Below are positions 11,620 to 24,340 of a DNA stretch of 64,000 nucleotides, one piece after another (positions within the stretch are counted from its first letter, which is position 1; every line of letters starts with the position of its first letter). The DNA is from Marsupella aquatica. Taxonomy: Eukaryota > Marchantiophyta. Both the position numbers and the translations under genes were made by a program. The stretch is from assembly GCA_973895155.1 (NCBI GenBank), contig OZ316897.1:20956001-21020000 (forward strand), written 5' to 3'. Below the pieces are notes generated by a model. The model was not told the origin of the DNA, made no database searches, and saw only the letters and a program-made list of their open reading frames with translations.

Positions 11620-12119
11620 TGCCTCTAAATAAGCAATGCCATTTGACAACAATTCTCACAACACCCACATTGAAAAGATATTCAACTTCTTAATATGATT
11701 GTGACATTGATCTTGATCAAACCTTCCGCACAACATCTTGTTGCATTGTGGTCCTGCCCAATGTCTCCAAATTTGTCAAAGATGCCAAGACCCTGGTTTA
11801 ACGTCCCGTGTAACGCTCACCTCTAAAAGCGAGGTGTCTAGGAGAGTGGATCAGAGGAATGCTTAATAAGCACTTTGTGGAGCTGAATGTGAAAGATCAT
11901 GTTGCTTTCCGCCAAGGTGGTGTGTCACATATATAATTAATCAGTCCTCTATCACTTTCAGACCTATATATTACTATACTTGTACTAAGAATTAATTCCA
12001 ACTAAGTAAGGGAATGTGTGCAAACTTAGTGGAGTTCAGATTCTTTGAGTGCATTGTGATCAGAAGGGTATCATGTCCTCTTGGAGACATTCTCATTTGC
12101 AGGTCCCTTTTGTTTCGTA
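11620..12119. other. Intergenic, nothing recognised
   Basis: No supported gene. Confidence 0.4.
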
Positions 12120-12415
12120 CTCGGGGGTCTCATTATATGGGGACCTCCCCATTGCCTGCGACGTGTTTAGGCCTCGGACCCCCTAAAATGTAAGAATTTT
12201 TTTTAATTTTTTAACCCTATAAAGTTGGAATATTCTTGGAATATTCTAAAAATTGGATTAAAAAGACCCTAATGTTCTTATAAGTCTCAAAATTGAATTT
12301 AAAAGACCCTATTGTTCTTCTACAAAAATTCTTAAGTCTTCACTTAGAACCAATAAAATGACCCTATCTTTCGTCGCACGTGATATGTTATTTTTGTGGA
12401 AGTGAAACCCCCGAG
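12120..12415 (+). mobile_element. MITE copy 3 (hAT-like, ~296 bp, best preserved)
   Basis: The ends are CTCGGGGGTCTCATTATATGG and GTGGAAGTGAAACCCCCGAG. The terminal inverted repeat CTCGGGGGTYTCA has one mismatch in 13. It is flanked by GTTTCGTA at 12112-12119 and again at 12416-12423, a perfect 8 bp target duplication. Because the next base on each side is also C, a 9 bp reading (GTTTCGTAC) is possible. The AT-rich interior matches copies 1 and 2. No open reading frame of note. Confidence 0.9.
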
Positions 12416-12423
12416 GTTTCGTA

Positions 12424-13201
12424 CATATTGTCAAAACAAATCTTCATTTAATGCACTAATCCTCTTTGTCACATTGTATAGGCTGGAGCATATGCTTCTT
12501 TGAACAAGCTTGAGGACCCTGCCTGGTCTGTCAAACAAAATGTCAAATGATTCCCACATGGTTGGACCTCTACCTCTGTTTAGTCCTATTTGATATGCAA
12601 TACATACTTAGGCAACAATTTATGACAGTGCTCCATTCTGGTCCATCTTGCAACCTTTGAAGACTAAGGGAAAACAATGCTTCATGTGCCATGCTTTCAT
12701 GATGGCATGAGCAGACTCAGATCCTGTGCAATTAGGAATCATATATAGACTGACCCTTTCTGCGCAGGTTTGCTCTGCTAAAGATGAAATTTTAGATATT
12801 CAATACCATTTGCTATCTACACCTTGATGTTACTCACTGAAAATACTCATTGCTACTCCCCTTGCTAGTTAAAGCTACTGCTTGCTGCTAGAACTTGATG
12901 TTCAATGCTGCTACTGCTCAATGTTGCTTATGCTACTCCTGCTGTGATTTGCCCTGTTGTTGCTGGATCGATGCTCCTGGATGCCAAAACAAAAACATGA
13001 TTGGTGACTTAGGTTTTTACAGTCCCAAAGTTTGTTTTGTTGTTTTGCCCTCTAAAGTAGTCTTGTGTATTTTACTGCCACGGGCCAAAAATTATCACAT
13101 GTGTCATGAGTATACCTGCTTTTCACCCTGTGAAGCTAGTCATCCTGTAATCATTCATTTGCGGATTCACATAGAAAAAAGGACTGGTGTAGATTACAAG
13201 G
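12424..13201. other. Possible internal remnant of a copia element
   Basis: This stretch precedes an LTR with an intact polypurine tract and so may hold the 3' end of a decayed element. I see no recognisable reverse transcriptase or RNase H motif. A 125-codon plus-strand frame at 12895-13272 is rich in Cys and runs into the LTR; it matches nothing. Confidence 0.35.
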
Positions 13202-13574
13202 AGTCAAGGGGGAGATTTTTAGGCATTATTTTACTCTTTGGTCTACTAGCAAAGTTACAACTATTCCTGTAGTTAAGGTTAACCTTAGTTGCAAACTTGG
13301 TTAAGTTAGCCATGCCACACACTACATCCCAAATGGTGTTTGCTTGGATAGGAGGAGCTTAGGCTCATTGTGACGGAGCCAATTAAGAGATAAAGAGAGC
13401 TTGTATTGTGGAGACTCAATATGGCTAACAGACCTAGAGTGAAGTAAAGTTGTCATGTGTTTGCATGAAGGTAACCTCAGCTTAGGTGAACTACATATAT
13501 CTCTTAATTGTGTCAACTGTTTGTGTGTTAGATGATCATGGGCTTGTCATTGGGAATGTTGTCTTTGCTCAACA
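13202..13574 (+). mobile_element. Decayed 3' LTR with polypurine tract, same copia family
   Basis: A polypurine tract AGTCAAGGGGGAGAT at 13202-13216 is nearly identical to AGTCAAGGGGAAGAT of the complete element (minus strand, 59018-59032). It is followed at once by a diverged LTR, 13217-13574. The LTR start is TTTTAGGCATT where TGTTAGGCATT is expected, and the end TTTGCTCAACA is intact. Orientation is opposite to the solo LTR at 11255-11614, so the two are separate insertions. Confidence 0.75.
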
Positions 13575-15332
13575 AGATGAAACTTGAATGTACCTTCACT
13601 CAATAATTTTTTTGGTTAATATTGTTTAAATCCCAAAATTAAAGAGTTGAATATACTCATTTTGGAGTTTCATAAGGATTTATGGTGGACAATGGACTAT
13701 TAAACAAATGGAGGGCTCATATATCAGTCTTGTAATTTTAGGGTTTATATCTCAAAGTGTGCACATAAGGATGTCTTACAAGAAGTAGTGGGTCCATTGT
13801 CTTGTTTTTATTCTGGACCATCCAATGGGCAGAAACTTGTGTTTACAAGAACTAAGGGGCAATTGAAGAGTGGTGTCTATAGTTTGGACATGGCAAGTAG
13901 TCGCCCAAAGTACATTACAAAGCACATGCTATCATGGAGTACTAAGTTTGTCTAAATGTTTTTACCACATCTATATAACTATTCACCATGAGAAGCTAGA
14001 ATTGGGGTCTAGGCTTCTAAAGTGAAGGGTTTAGGGTAAATTCTCAGCCTCCACAATCATGACTCTAAGGCCCCACCACAACTTATGAAAAGAGTATGTG
14101 ATATTGTGTATGTCAAATGATGATCAGGCATGATAATTTTTGTCATTAGTTCTATGAAGAATGAACATTCAGGCCTGTCCCCAAAGGAATCCAAACATTT
14201 CCAACTGTCCCCAAAGGAATCCAAACATTTCCAAACTTTGGCTCCTTCGTTCAACTCTATTTGTATTTATCTCAACTTCATTTCAATTATTTGTTAGTCT
14301 CTAGTCTACCTTTAATAACTTCATTTCAAATTTCTAGTCTATCTTTACAGCACGAAGATACTCTCGAGTTTGCTTTGGGGAACAAATGTCACAAGAGCCC
14401 CATGCTTCTAGCAAGCCGACCCAACTTCAGAACATGCTCAAATCTGTGCTCTCGCTGCTCCACACAAATTGGACTACGACTCAATTTGAAAACCGAGGGT
14501 CAGCCATTACCACGTTGGGAGCACAGAACAAATTGAGGCGTGTCCAAAGTGCTGTAATACAGTGCATCCTACAAATCATACACAAGATTGAAACCTTGGA
14601 GAACATCGTAATGCAGGGTATGTGCGCTGCCGTGTCTTCACTTAACGCTGGCCAGAGCCTAAATATGTGAGCAAACAAAATCTTGGTAAAACGACTCCAA
14701 TTCTGCGCGTTTTACCTTAATCAATTCGACTGTGAGCATTTTCTTGGGCCACAGTAGAACTGCTTGGATACAGGCATGGAAAATCAGACGAAGCTTCAAG
14801 TAAAAATCAACTATTCCTGCTATCCTCCGCTCTTTGCGCTACGCTCTGTATCTTTCTTGCCAGATCACAACATACAGGGTGGTCTAGATGCTTTCATAGA
14901 ACTACGAATTACTGTAAGTAGTCTTCTGAAGGCTGACATAATGCCGAACACCCACGGTTGCTAGCTATGCTAATAACAAATTACAATACCTCAATTTTCC
15001 AATTTTGGGCACGATCCGCCATCCTGCAAATTGTCCTTATCCGTGTAAAACGGACACGACAACAATGCCTATGATATATGTGATATCCTCATGCCCATTC
15101 TCAAGTAAGCCAGATGACCCCGGTCAGAACTTTCCCTTTTTCCAGCTCCTTATGCTATCTACACCGCACCACGATGACTAGAATGACTCCTGCAAAACTT
15201 TCCTATTGTCCCTCTTCGTCTACGTTTTTTCCTTTGAATTTTTTCTTTCCTTCTTTGTCAAAATAGTTATAGCCTGACCCTAATTGCAAAAAGTAGTCTG
15301 TATCGAGACCGTTGTGACAGAGTGACAGAGCA
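13575..15332. other. Intergenic, downstream of the TMEM104-like gene
   Basis: Contains a 30 bp perfect tandem duplication (14175-14234). Overlapping short frames between 14261 and 14670 on both strands are not supported as genes. The 3' end of the minus-strand TMEM104-like transcript should fall in the upper few hundred bases. Confidence 0.4.
14175..14234. repeat. 30 bp tandem duplication
   Basis: Two identical 30 bp units beginning CTGTCCCCAAAGGAATCC, head to tail. Confidence 0.95.
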
Positions 15333-18300
15333 TCAGGCCTTGTGCAAATTAGCAAATTTTTCATACGCATTAAAGGTCATGGATATGACTGCCCATAGGA
15401 GCACCGCGTACACCCATTTGTCTCCACCAAATGGCGATGCATGGGTATTAACTTCAGGGAAACTCTTCAATGGTCCATAGGTGGAGAGAATCCTGGCTTT
15501 CAACACTCTGCAGCCAATTAAAACCATGTTAGGCACGTATCACCTCGAAGAGTAGTACTAGAAGATTCATATGATAAAGGTACTTCTCAAACTGAGGGAG
15601 TGAAGACTTCCAAAAGAAAAATGAGGGACAAAATTGAAACTCATCTGTCAACTTGTTGCAAGAAGTATAAACTCAAGGAAGGTATCGATTGTACCTCCTG
15701 GAGGAGTAAACCAGAGTTGCAGGTATGATGAACATAATACAGCATCCTGCAAAGCCTCCTGTAAAGCCTACTAATTCATCCACCGAGAATCCCAAATGCT
15801 GCCATCCAAATTTCGCTCAATCTCAATTAACATATGCAAGCTCTTAATAGGACAACACAGTTCTTGGTAATATCTAGCAAATCGTCAGTAGACGACTACC
15901 TCACTATTCTCCTCTTTCTCGGCTCCTATAGCATGGTTTACTTCCTGTTGAAGCGAACACTCTACTAGAAAGCAATCTAGTTCAATCGGCAACAATTGGT
16001 GGCTTATGGGTCTTACTCGCAAACGCATGTAATTGTTGCGAACAATGGCTATTGATTCAAGAAACGAAGCATGAAGGAAAGTAGTGAGTTTAAGGCTCAG
16101 TAGCTCGTACCTGTGCCACGAAGGCACACAATATTGTAGGCACAACCGCGACGAGGGTGAGGACCGTGCGCCGCTGCAATGCCCGCTCTGGTTCTCGAAC
16201 CCTTCTGGGTGCCACCCTAGCTAGTGCCCACGCCGATGTAAGGAAGAGAATGTTAGATACCAGACCGATACAAATCAACTGCAACTAGACGACAAGGTAA
16301 GAAAGAACAATTTACCACAAAAACTTGAATTTGGTCGATGCACCTAAATGTCATCATGACTCAAGCGAGAGCTCCAAGAAACATGGAGAAAGGAAAGGTG
16401 TGCATTAAAATAACCTTTGTGAATAAGCTGAAATAGATTGTCGAGATTGTTTCGAAGAGTGATGAGGAGCATTGGGTAATTCGATGAGAGCGTAAACACT
16501 GCAAAGCAGCAGCAACAATGCAATTGATTAGTGCCAATTCAGTCCACGAGACCGTTATCATTTCTCACAATATGAAACAACACGCAGGACGTTCCAGGAT
16601 GTTTTGTCAGGCTTCTTCTGGAGATCTTTTTCCATATTGAGCGTGTGTAGATCAGTAGAAGCTAGAGCCAAGACGCATTACAACCTGTGCAGTGGGTATT
16701 TTCTGGTACTTGTTGATGCCCAGAGATGTGAAGAAAAACGATTCTTAGTTATAGGCATCTTACCTGGAAAGAGAATGAGGGCATCTCCGACGTATCCGTA
16801 TGCTATAGTTCGTCAAGGAAAGTAGCATCGATTGCTATGATTCATTTCAAGTGCAAAGAGTACTGTGGTGGTTTTGAACTTTTTCTTTCCATTTTTCTTC
16901 CACTGGAATTTTTACTTCAGCACCCAACCTTTATGTTATTTTTAAACTGGATAAGCTAGATGGTCTGCTCACGCGAAGACGACAGGTAGTCAATGGAGCA
17001 GAATAGATACATCGCAGAAAATTCACTCCTCCAAATCCCAAGGTTTGATCTATCCAAATATGCATAAGGCGGCTTAAAACTCTGGATTCAAGAGAAAAAT
17101 GAAACACTAGCTTCTTCTGTCAGCTAATTCAATCACCAACGCGTATATACATCTCCGGTTGGATACTGTTAGCGGGAAAGTTGAAAGTGATGGGATCGAG
17201 TACATTCATCCCTGCCAATATATCCGAGAAAAGAACAGTTTAGAAAAGATACTAAAGTTTACCTTTTGCAATTGAATTGAAGATGAAAATATCAGCGATA
17301 TATAATACGGAAGAGTCAAGAAGGGAAGCTGATTAACGGGCATACCAAACGCAAATAGGCATGCGACGAACAGCAGGATGTATATTATCAACACGAGCGC
17401 GAAAGCGATTGAAGTCAGCTTGATGAGACGTGATTTGTCCTTCATTGGCGTGATAATGCTCGGCAAACTACAAAACCCAGAAACGAAGTCCACATCATCT
17501 GAACGAATGTTAATAACAGTACCCAGTGTTTTGCTAAGACTACCCAAGTAAAGAACGAAACTGAAAAGCCTACCGAGTTCTAGAGTTAAACTAAAAAGTT
17601 CCATCCACCTGCACATTCCAAAATCTAGAACCAAAGGACAGCCCCGTTTAGATTTTAAGCACTGTTACACGCACCTGTGATGACACATGAATGAGTACAC
17701 TGCACCTCCAAATAAGTTTGGTAAAGATCTGAATCAATTGAAACAACGGGTCACACACTAGTTTATCAATCCAACTGCCTGCCTCGCGTCCTTGGTGTTT
17801 ACAAGCGCCGGGAATCAACTACCAGCATGAAGCTTGCTGTGCAGAGAATTTGTGGATAAGACAAAACATAGAAGACATAAATGACCATTGGAACAATAAC
17901 TTATCGTTGATGTGCAGTTCTTCCAAACCTCTAAAGGTTGTAGGAACCTCAGAATCTTACTACGAGGCACAAAATGTCCTTACCTAATATCGAAAAGTGG
18001 TACCTCCCGTATCTTGTTTTCCCCTTTCAGAGCCTCTCGGAATGCCAAAACAATTATTCTGAGCAGGAAACAGCAGATTAAAATTAGGATAGGTCTGACA
18101 TGTATATATACAATTTGTGCTGTTCTGATCGAACACCTACTTGACAACACGACTCTGTTTCCCCTGTCTTTCAGACAAACACCGCCCACTACCCACTATA
18201 GTCTCGTTTAGATCTCGAAAATCTACCCATCAGTGGTTCATCTGCTTGCGCTTCCAATTTTTAATGCACACACCATTAAACCATTTGAGAGGTTATTCAC

Positions 18301-21300
18301 CCTCACTGAGATCATCTGTGAAATTGGATATACTTACGAGAATAGCGATACATTCCGAATGACCTGAAATTCCAAAAGTAACGACATAGTCAGTGCTCAA
18401 AGCTTGTGGAAAGAAATACAGGATTCCATTCTCGTCACATACCACTAATATAGCTAATTCTAACTATTTGTCCTAGGTAGGACTGGCTTTCGTGGGCAGG
18501 TCCAACCTCCTGCGGGACACAAAGTAAACACGAAGTGTACGATTCTGGACTTGAAAGAACAGAAAAACATCAACAATGATACGATTAGAACTACGGTATC
18601 CATTATTCAGATAGCAATTCAATGATATAAACTATCATATCTTCGGCCGAGAAAAAGGCTAGATCCCCCTTCTTCCATCAGTCGAGCTACTGTTAAAAAA
18701 GGGTGGAAGTTGCATTGTGCTATTTGGTAAAACCAGCTGCCATCTGCTTACCATTGTGACCATCTGGAGCAACTTTGTCTTTTGGAAATCGAAGAAACTG
18801 CGCAGTCAGTGAAACAATATCAGAAGAGTCACGAATCACGTCTAGTCCACAGTTGGCTCAAGGCTTATTACAGAGTGCCTCGTTCGCTACTTCTGCGTCA
18901 ATTGGAGACGCCTAGCAAGATTGTCCTTTTATAATAATATACCATAATTCATTCACTGTTTCGTCTACCTTGCCCTCGAAGTTGAATTAGATCAGTGATC
19001 TGAATTCTGTCAAGGGTCGCCTCTCTCTAGAATTCATCATGATGAATCTGGGAAGAGTCCTGATTGAAAAATTGTTTTGCGAACAAATGGACCGGAGTAC
19101 AGCGCAATTACCATAAAGGTAATATGAAGACGGAAAAAATGCACAGAAACAGGTCGAAACCCCAATAGGGCACATCGTCGCCATAAGTAAAGCTCAACAA
19201 GGACCGCACAACGACGGTAGAATAAATCACTCCGTCTCCGAACAAATAAACCTGTGTTCACCAAAAGCCACAAATTTGTCACGAAAAGCTCTAATCCTTA
19301 GAATACGGTTGACACTCAGCTATCAGGGAATGAAAAGCTTGACATATTGCCAACGATTATCAGCAACGTTTACTGCAGGTTTTTCACACGTCGACTCGTC
19401 TTACAACCCCTGACTGCTTCATTTCCCATGACACGTCAAGTGTCCTGCTTTCGCCGTAAGATTTTGCAATTGAAAATGTGTTGTGTCCATCAGATCAACT
19501 CGTGTACATAGTGTGGTCATTGGTTGAGGAGTGTTGGGTGTACGTGAAAAATGAGGTTCTAAAGACGACGATTGGGGTGGTCTCAACAACCAGTCCTTGA
19601 TCTAACAAGTTCAGGCCTCTATTTGGTAAAGTAAACAGGTAAAGCAGTCTATCCATTAGGAATATGATACACATCATGCTGGCTTGAAGGTTTGAACTTA
19701 AATAAACACAGAAGTGTCAATCAAAGCCAATTACACTTGATTTGGGAAGATCTGATCAGGCTAGGACCAATCATGTTGACTGCAGAGTATTTTTCAGCAT
19801 TGTTTATGGAGGAATTGACTTACAATAAGAACTGAGAAGAATACGATCAAACCCGCTCTGTTGTAATATAAATTCTGCACATGATTGAATAAAAGTTCAG
19901 TACAGTTATTGATATCCGTTAGACATAAGGACAGAATCCAGGAGGACTGAAGAAATCATGTTAGAGGATTTAAGTTGCAAACCAAGAAACTTTGTCAGAT
20001 CAAAGGATTTAAAGAACAAATTAGACTCAAACTCACAGCCATTTGACCAAGCTCGGTCTTCTCGGTGATATCATAAGGATCTTTATCCAAAGTAGATTCC
20101 CCGTGAGGTAGCAAATGTGAACGCTCTGTAGAACCGTTATCAGGCAGCAACTCCTGAGATGCAGCACATTCTTCAACTATGATCCTTGAACATTGCAGCA
20201 TCATTATAAAGACTTCGAGAGCGGCGAAGCTCAAACTAATTAAAACTTTGATCCAGAATCTCACCATGGGTACCTCGATAAGGTTACTCTGAGTCACAAA
20301 AGCAAATTTCAATCATATGAAATCACAGTCAACGTGTTCAGGCTTACAAATAGAACCTTTTTTTCCAGCCGAATGAGAGCATTGGTGGTAGCCATTGACT
20401 CCAGCGTAAACGTGACAGTGACATAACTGCAACGGCACGAGCAATTGTAAGCTCAAAGTGTCAATTTGGGTTTATAAATTGACATCTCAATGAGCACCTT
20501 CATCAATTTCCCCAATTGCGAAAACTTTCAACAGCTGAGGTCCTCGTCAAGACACAGACAAAAATGATTACCTTAGAACCGAAACTAGGAGAATGAAAAT
20601 GCCACCCAAAAGCTGCAACGCGAACAATTATGACCACCTCAGTTCTTCGGCGTCTAAGTCATTCTTGGCTACAACAACGTAATTCTTCAACATCCTAGTC
20701 AGGTTGATCTTGATTATAAACAGTGATCTCAAAACTCACTTGCAGGCATGGCATTTGCAAACTGAAAGAGAGTACGTTACAACGAGACAAAATTGCAAAT
20801 TCGGAGACAGAATCTGCAAGAGCATGTCCCGTCGCGGGCAAAAGAAAACGTGGCCCGCACTAATCCATTCTACTCAATTTAGGGGCGAACGAGAAGCGAG
20901 ATGGTTTTGACCCGCTCTAAAGAATCCGCGAATGTTCTCCATGAGTAACAATTTAAAAATCTGGGGATAGTTCATGATTGGCTAACCCTGTTTTACCTCC
21001 TGATTGTTGTATAGTTTAATTTTCCAAACTCCTCCGAGGCAAATAGAAAAAAAAAAACACAAAATCCCCGAAGGTGATGTTTGGAGAGATAAAATACTTT
21101 CTGTCTTGAAAGACTTTCGTTAAATACGTACCCAGCCTCCAAAAATGAGCACGGATGGAAGTGCGAGGACGCCCGTTCCAATCACCAAGTTGAAAATGTA
21201 GCTGCATCAACCATCAATGTCTGTTGCTTTTGAGAGCTGAATTGACAGCCTACTTATCCGATTAGAAGAGAAACATTGGCAGCTTCCACAAGTACGTGAG

Positions 21301-22127
21301 AAGAGGCATTAACTTGTGACATGGAATTAAAATCAGGTCTAGTCTCCAGCATTCTGGAGCTTGAAATGACGGATTTTGACTTCTAATCCTTGGTGGCATA
21401 AAGGATCATCATAAATTATCATCTTTACTGCGGTCAGTAATTTATGATGATTTTGACTTCTAATCCTTGGTTCAATCATCATAAATTACTGACCGCAGTG
21501 AAGAGAGTGTGCAGTCAGTAACTCACAGAACAAACCACAAAAAAGTCGCTTAACAAAAAATGTTTCGTACTTTCAATTAGTTTGATGTGATGATTTTATC
21601 TCAAAGTCAGTTTCACACGTAGTTTTCATCGTCCGATACTTGAAAGACAATATGTCCTCTCCTCTATCCCGTTTCGGGCCATCTCAAGTGCTGGATAGCG
21701 AAAGCTGTTGCGACAATTCATAGCAACTTCCTATTTCTTCAAAAAGAAGGACAATTAAATTCTGCTCATCGCGGAGACACTCTAGGCGTTTAAGTTCCTC
21801 TTCCTGCCAGGTTTGATGCAAGATAACAGCAGCATCAGTGGTTTCTTTATTTGAGAGTGCAATTCGTCGACTCTACCTCCCAACGCACTTGGCATGCACT
21901 TTAAATGATTTGGACACCTCGTTGTGAGAAAGCATTTCCAGCGCGTTTAGCACGCATCAAAACACGATACTACTCCGTTGTTCCCAAAGATTGGAATCAG
22001 GAAGAAATTTCTTATCACATATCGCAAAGGAAGAGACACAAGGCAAGCGCTAGATATGGTCCAGAGAGGCAACATACATGAAAGCAATGCCGGACGAGTA
22101 CTGAGATGAGGCTGGTAACCCTGCCAT
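15333..22127 (-). CDS. TMEM104: TMEM104-like multi-pass membrane protein (amino-acid permease fold), 19 exons
   Basis: Homologue of TMEM104, a membrane protein related to amino acid/auxin permeases; substrate unknown. Exons read on the minus strand: 22127-22078, 21201-21132, 20612-20572, 20426-20348, 20288-20265, 20153-20037, 19874-19824, 19251-19112, 18797-18752, 18363-18338, 18094-17984, 17728-17675, 17467-17346, 17211-17167, 16802-16764, 16498-16415, 16220-16111, 15798-15695, 15507-15333. All phases agree and the product is 495 aa, about the length of animal TMEM104. Conserved blocks in order: YIFNLVIGTGVLALP (18-32), YDITEKTELGQMA (115-127), YLFGDG (146-151), FFDFQKTK (192-199), NLFGGAVYSFMCHH (256-269), ITPMKDK (275-281), FTLSSNYPMLLITLRNNL (340-357) and VDELVGFTGGFAG (409-421). 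The start ATG lies 16 codons before the first membrane segment. Least certain are the short exon 5 and its 111 nt intron (20154-20264); reading through that intron would add 37 residues without a stop. Several exons are only 24-51 nt. Identification is from motif recall, with no search run. Confidence 0.87.
21372..21499. repeat. Long inverted repeat plus flanking direct repeat in intron 1
   Basis: A perfect 26 bp inverted repeat (21427-21452 against 21474-21499, core TGCGGTCAGTAATTTATGAT) is separated by 21 bases. The left arm and loop are linked to a 22 bp direct repeat, ATTTTGACTTCTAATCCTTG..., at 21372-21393 and 21449-21470. The arrangement lies in intron 1 of the TMEM104-like gene and suggests a template-switch or foldback insertion event. 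Confidence 0.9.
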
Positions 22128-23250
22128 TTTGCCCGAACAGCTTCCTCCCTTTCGCGCTGTCAGTTTTAACCAAGAGAATCGCGTTAAGTTTGAATTCGAC
22201 AGCCGACCTTGACCATTTTGACTGTTCATTTCCAATTGCGATATTCTCTTGCTCAAGTCCATCAAGCTGCAATATGCATCTAGGCAGCATTCTAACTTCC
22301 AGAGCTCGCCTCAACGTCGCATGAAATGCAGAGTTCACAGGGCGAAAAACACTTTCTTCGAATCACTGGCAACAGAAGCTGTATTTGAGCTGCCTTCAAC
22401 ATGTTCATTTGCGACAAATTAGAGCACTAGTCGTACGAGTTATCTATTCGAGCACCTAAAAATAATCGACCAAAACTTAAATAATTGTCAATTCCTTCCG
22501 CGACGAAACTTAAATGATTGTCAATTCCTTCCGCGACGAAACTTAAATTTATTCTAATGGTGGCAATGTCTATTTTAATCCTTCTCTTCGGTTTCCTTGG
22601 ACCGTTCTATGCGTGAAAGTCTGCGCATACCTTAATCTTGAAGGGCGACCGGCCGCAATAAACAACAAGCTCGCAATATTTCAGCGAATAATTCCGTGAC
22701 CGTGATTAAAAGACCTGCAAAGTGGAGAGTCTAAACTTCCCTCTTTCCGTCTGGCCACTCAATTTCGTATCATTCTGCAGTCCGAGCATCGGTAATGCAT
22801 ACACGATCCTTTCGCACTCCGAAAGTTTGACTACAACAACAGGACAAAGCGGGGAATTTCCTGCTGTCAGAGTGCTGCATTTTCAATTCCTAGATCTCCA
22901 GGGCGTACAATCCTACGCATTCTCGCAACAGACAATAATGATCCATCCCGGATAAAAATCTGCAACTTCCTCGAGTTGACCAAAGCCGTGCTAATTCTTG
23001 ATCAGACATCATGCACACAACAACTGAGCGAAAAGCAACCTTGCCAACTAATTTCCCCGAAAGCCAAACACCGCGCAACCACACGAAGTCCTCATCGCTG
23101 ACTCCTTTTCACTGGATTGGGTTGATGCTTGCCAGCCGGTATAAGGTAACAGGGAAGGACAGAATAATGAGCATAATTCCCTACACCTACAACCGCAGCA
23201 GGTAGGAAACTAACCGCCTAGTTTAAGTTCGTGCTTTCTGACCGCTGGAT
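22128..23250. promoter_or_regulatory. Presumed upstream region of the TMEM104-like gene
   Basis: Sequence upstream of the inferred start codon. It contains a 33 bp tandem duplication at 22473-22538. No TATA box can be assigned with confidence and no other gene is seen. Confidence 0.35.
22473..22548. repeat. 33 bp tandem duplication, 2.3 copies
   Basis: AAACTTAAATRATTGTCAAT plus 13 more bases ending CCGCGACG, repeated at 22473 and 22506 with a partial third copy. The two full copies differ at one base. It lies about 350-420 bases upstream of the TMEM104-like start codon. Confidence 0.95.
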
Positions 23251-24195
23251 GAAGGAAATGCAACGGGACATCATTCCATCCTACGCACCACTCCAGACTA
23301 CAACAACACGTCGCAGGACTTCCGTTTTGAGAACCGCGCACCTCGTCGATCTCTGCCAGGTCGTGGGTGGTATGTGGCGAGACCACACGACGACGAATTC
23401 GCGCAATCCTCCCCCGTCCACAACGAGAGCACGTCGAAATTGAACCAAAAGCAGAAGTCCCCCGTCACAACGAGAGCACGTCAAAACATATGTACTACTC
23501 CTACCTCAAGTCGACTCCAGTCAGCGCACGATCCATCCCCGCTTCGCCACTCAATCAGACCCTTCAAACATCATGCAGCCAGAAACGCAACGAGAAGCCG
23601 AGGTACCAATCAGCGCTACAAATTCCACAACCCCGCATTCAACATGACTCTGCCGGAAGCGCATCGAGAAACCGAGCAGTCATCAACTGTGCTCCAGAGC
23701 AATTCCACCGCCAACTGCAGCGCGACAAATGAGCAGCACACGCGATTCGCGTTGATGCGCCGACCGAGCAATTTTCGGCATGCGCAAACGACGATTGTAG
23801 GAATTGTAGGTGCCGAAAACATCCCCCTCCACAATAATAATTCACACCCACCTCCACAGAAACGAACACACGACAACGGATCGAATGTTGGAAAGAACAT
23901 TATTTCATCATCGGCTTTCGGCGTCGAGTTTCTCCGAGCAGCCGTCAATTATCGATACGAATACTGTACACGACATTTTCACGCCCCCACGCCTTCGAGG
24001 GTGGGGCCCGGCACTGGTGGGGCCCGGCACTCGTGGGGCAGAAACTGCCCCATGGAACCCGAAGGGACATGAAGGTGGCCCTGGACAACCCTCCGCGACC
24101 CGCGCTGTTCCCACCCACTCCGATGATGAAGCTGACAGCTTGCTCCCTGTGACACGTTATTACACTACTTTAAGGATCGCAGTCAAGGATTGGGC

Positions 24196-24340
24196 TTGGA
24201 GGTCATCGACGACTCTCGTAGTGTTTCCAGCATCTGCGGGAATACGGGCCGTGGATTCTCCTGGGCGGAGCCTTGGAGGTCATCGACGACTCTTATAATG
24301 TTTCTACCGTCAGCGGTGATACAGGCCGTTGATTCTCCAG
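24196..24340. repeat. ~77 bp tandem duplication
   Basis: Two diverged units beginning TTGGAGGTCATCGACGACTC at 24196 and 24273. Confidence 0.9.

Noticed and set aside
14386-14670. 94-codon plus-strand frame
   Set aside because: It overlaps other open frames on both strands, and no family or transcript feature supports it.
23374-24072. 232-codon plus-strand open frame as a gene
   Set aside because: The stretch is CA-rich and open in several frames on both strands; the product is low complexity in Asn, Thr, Arg and His, with no recognisable domain or splice context.
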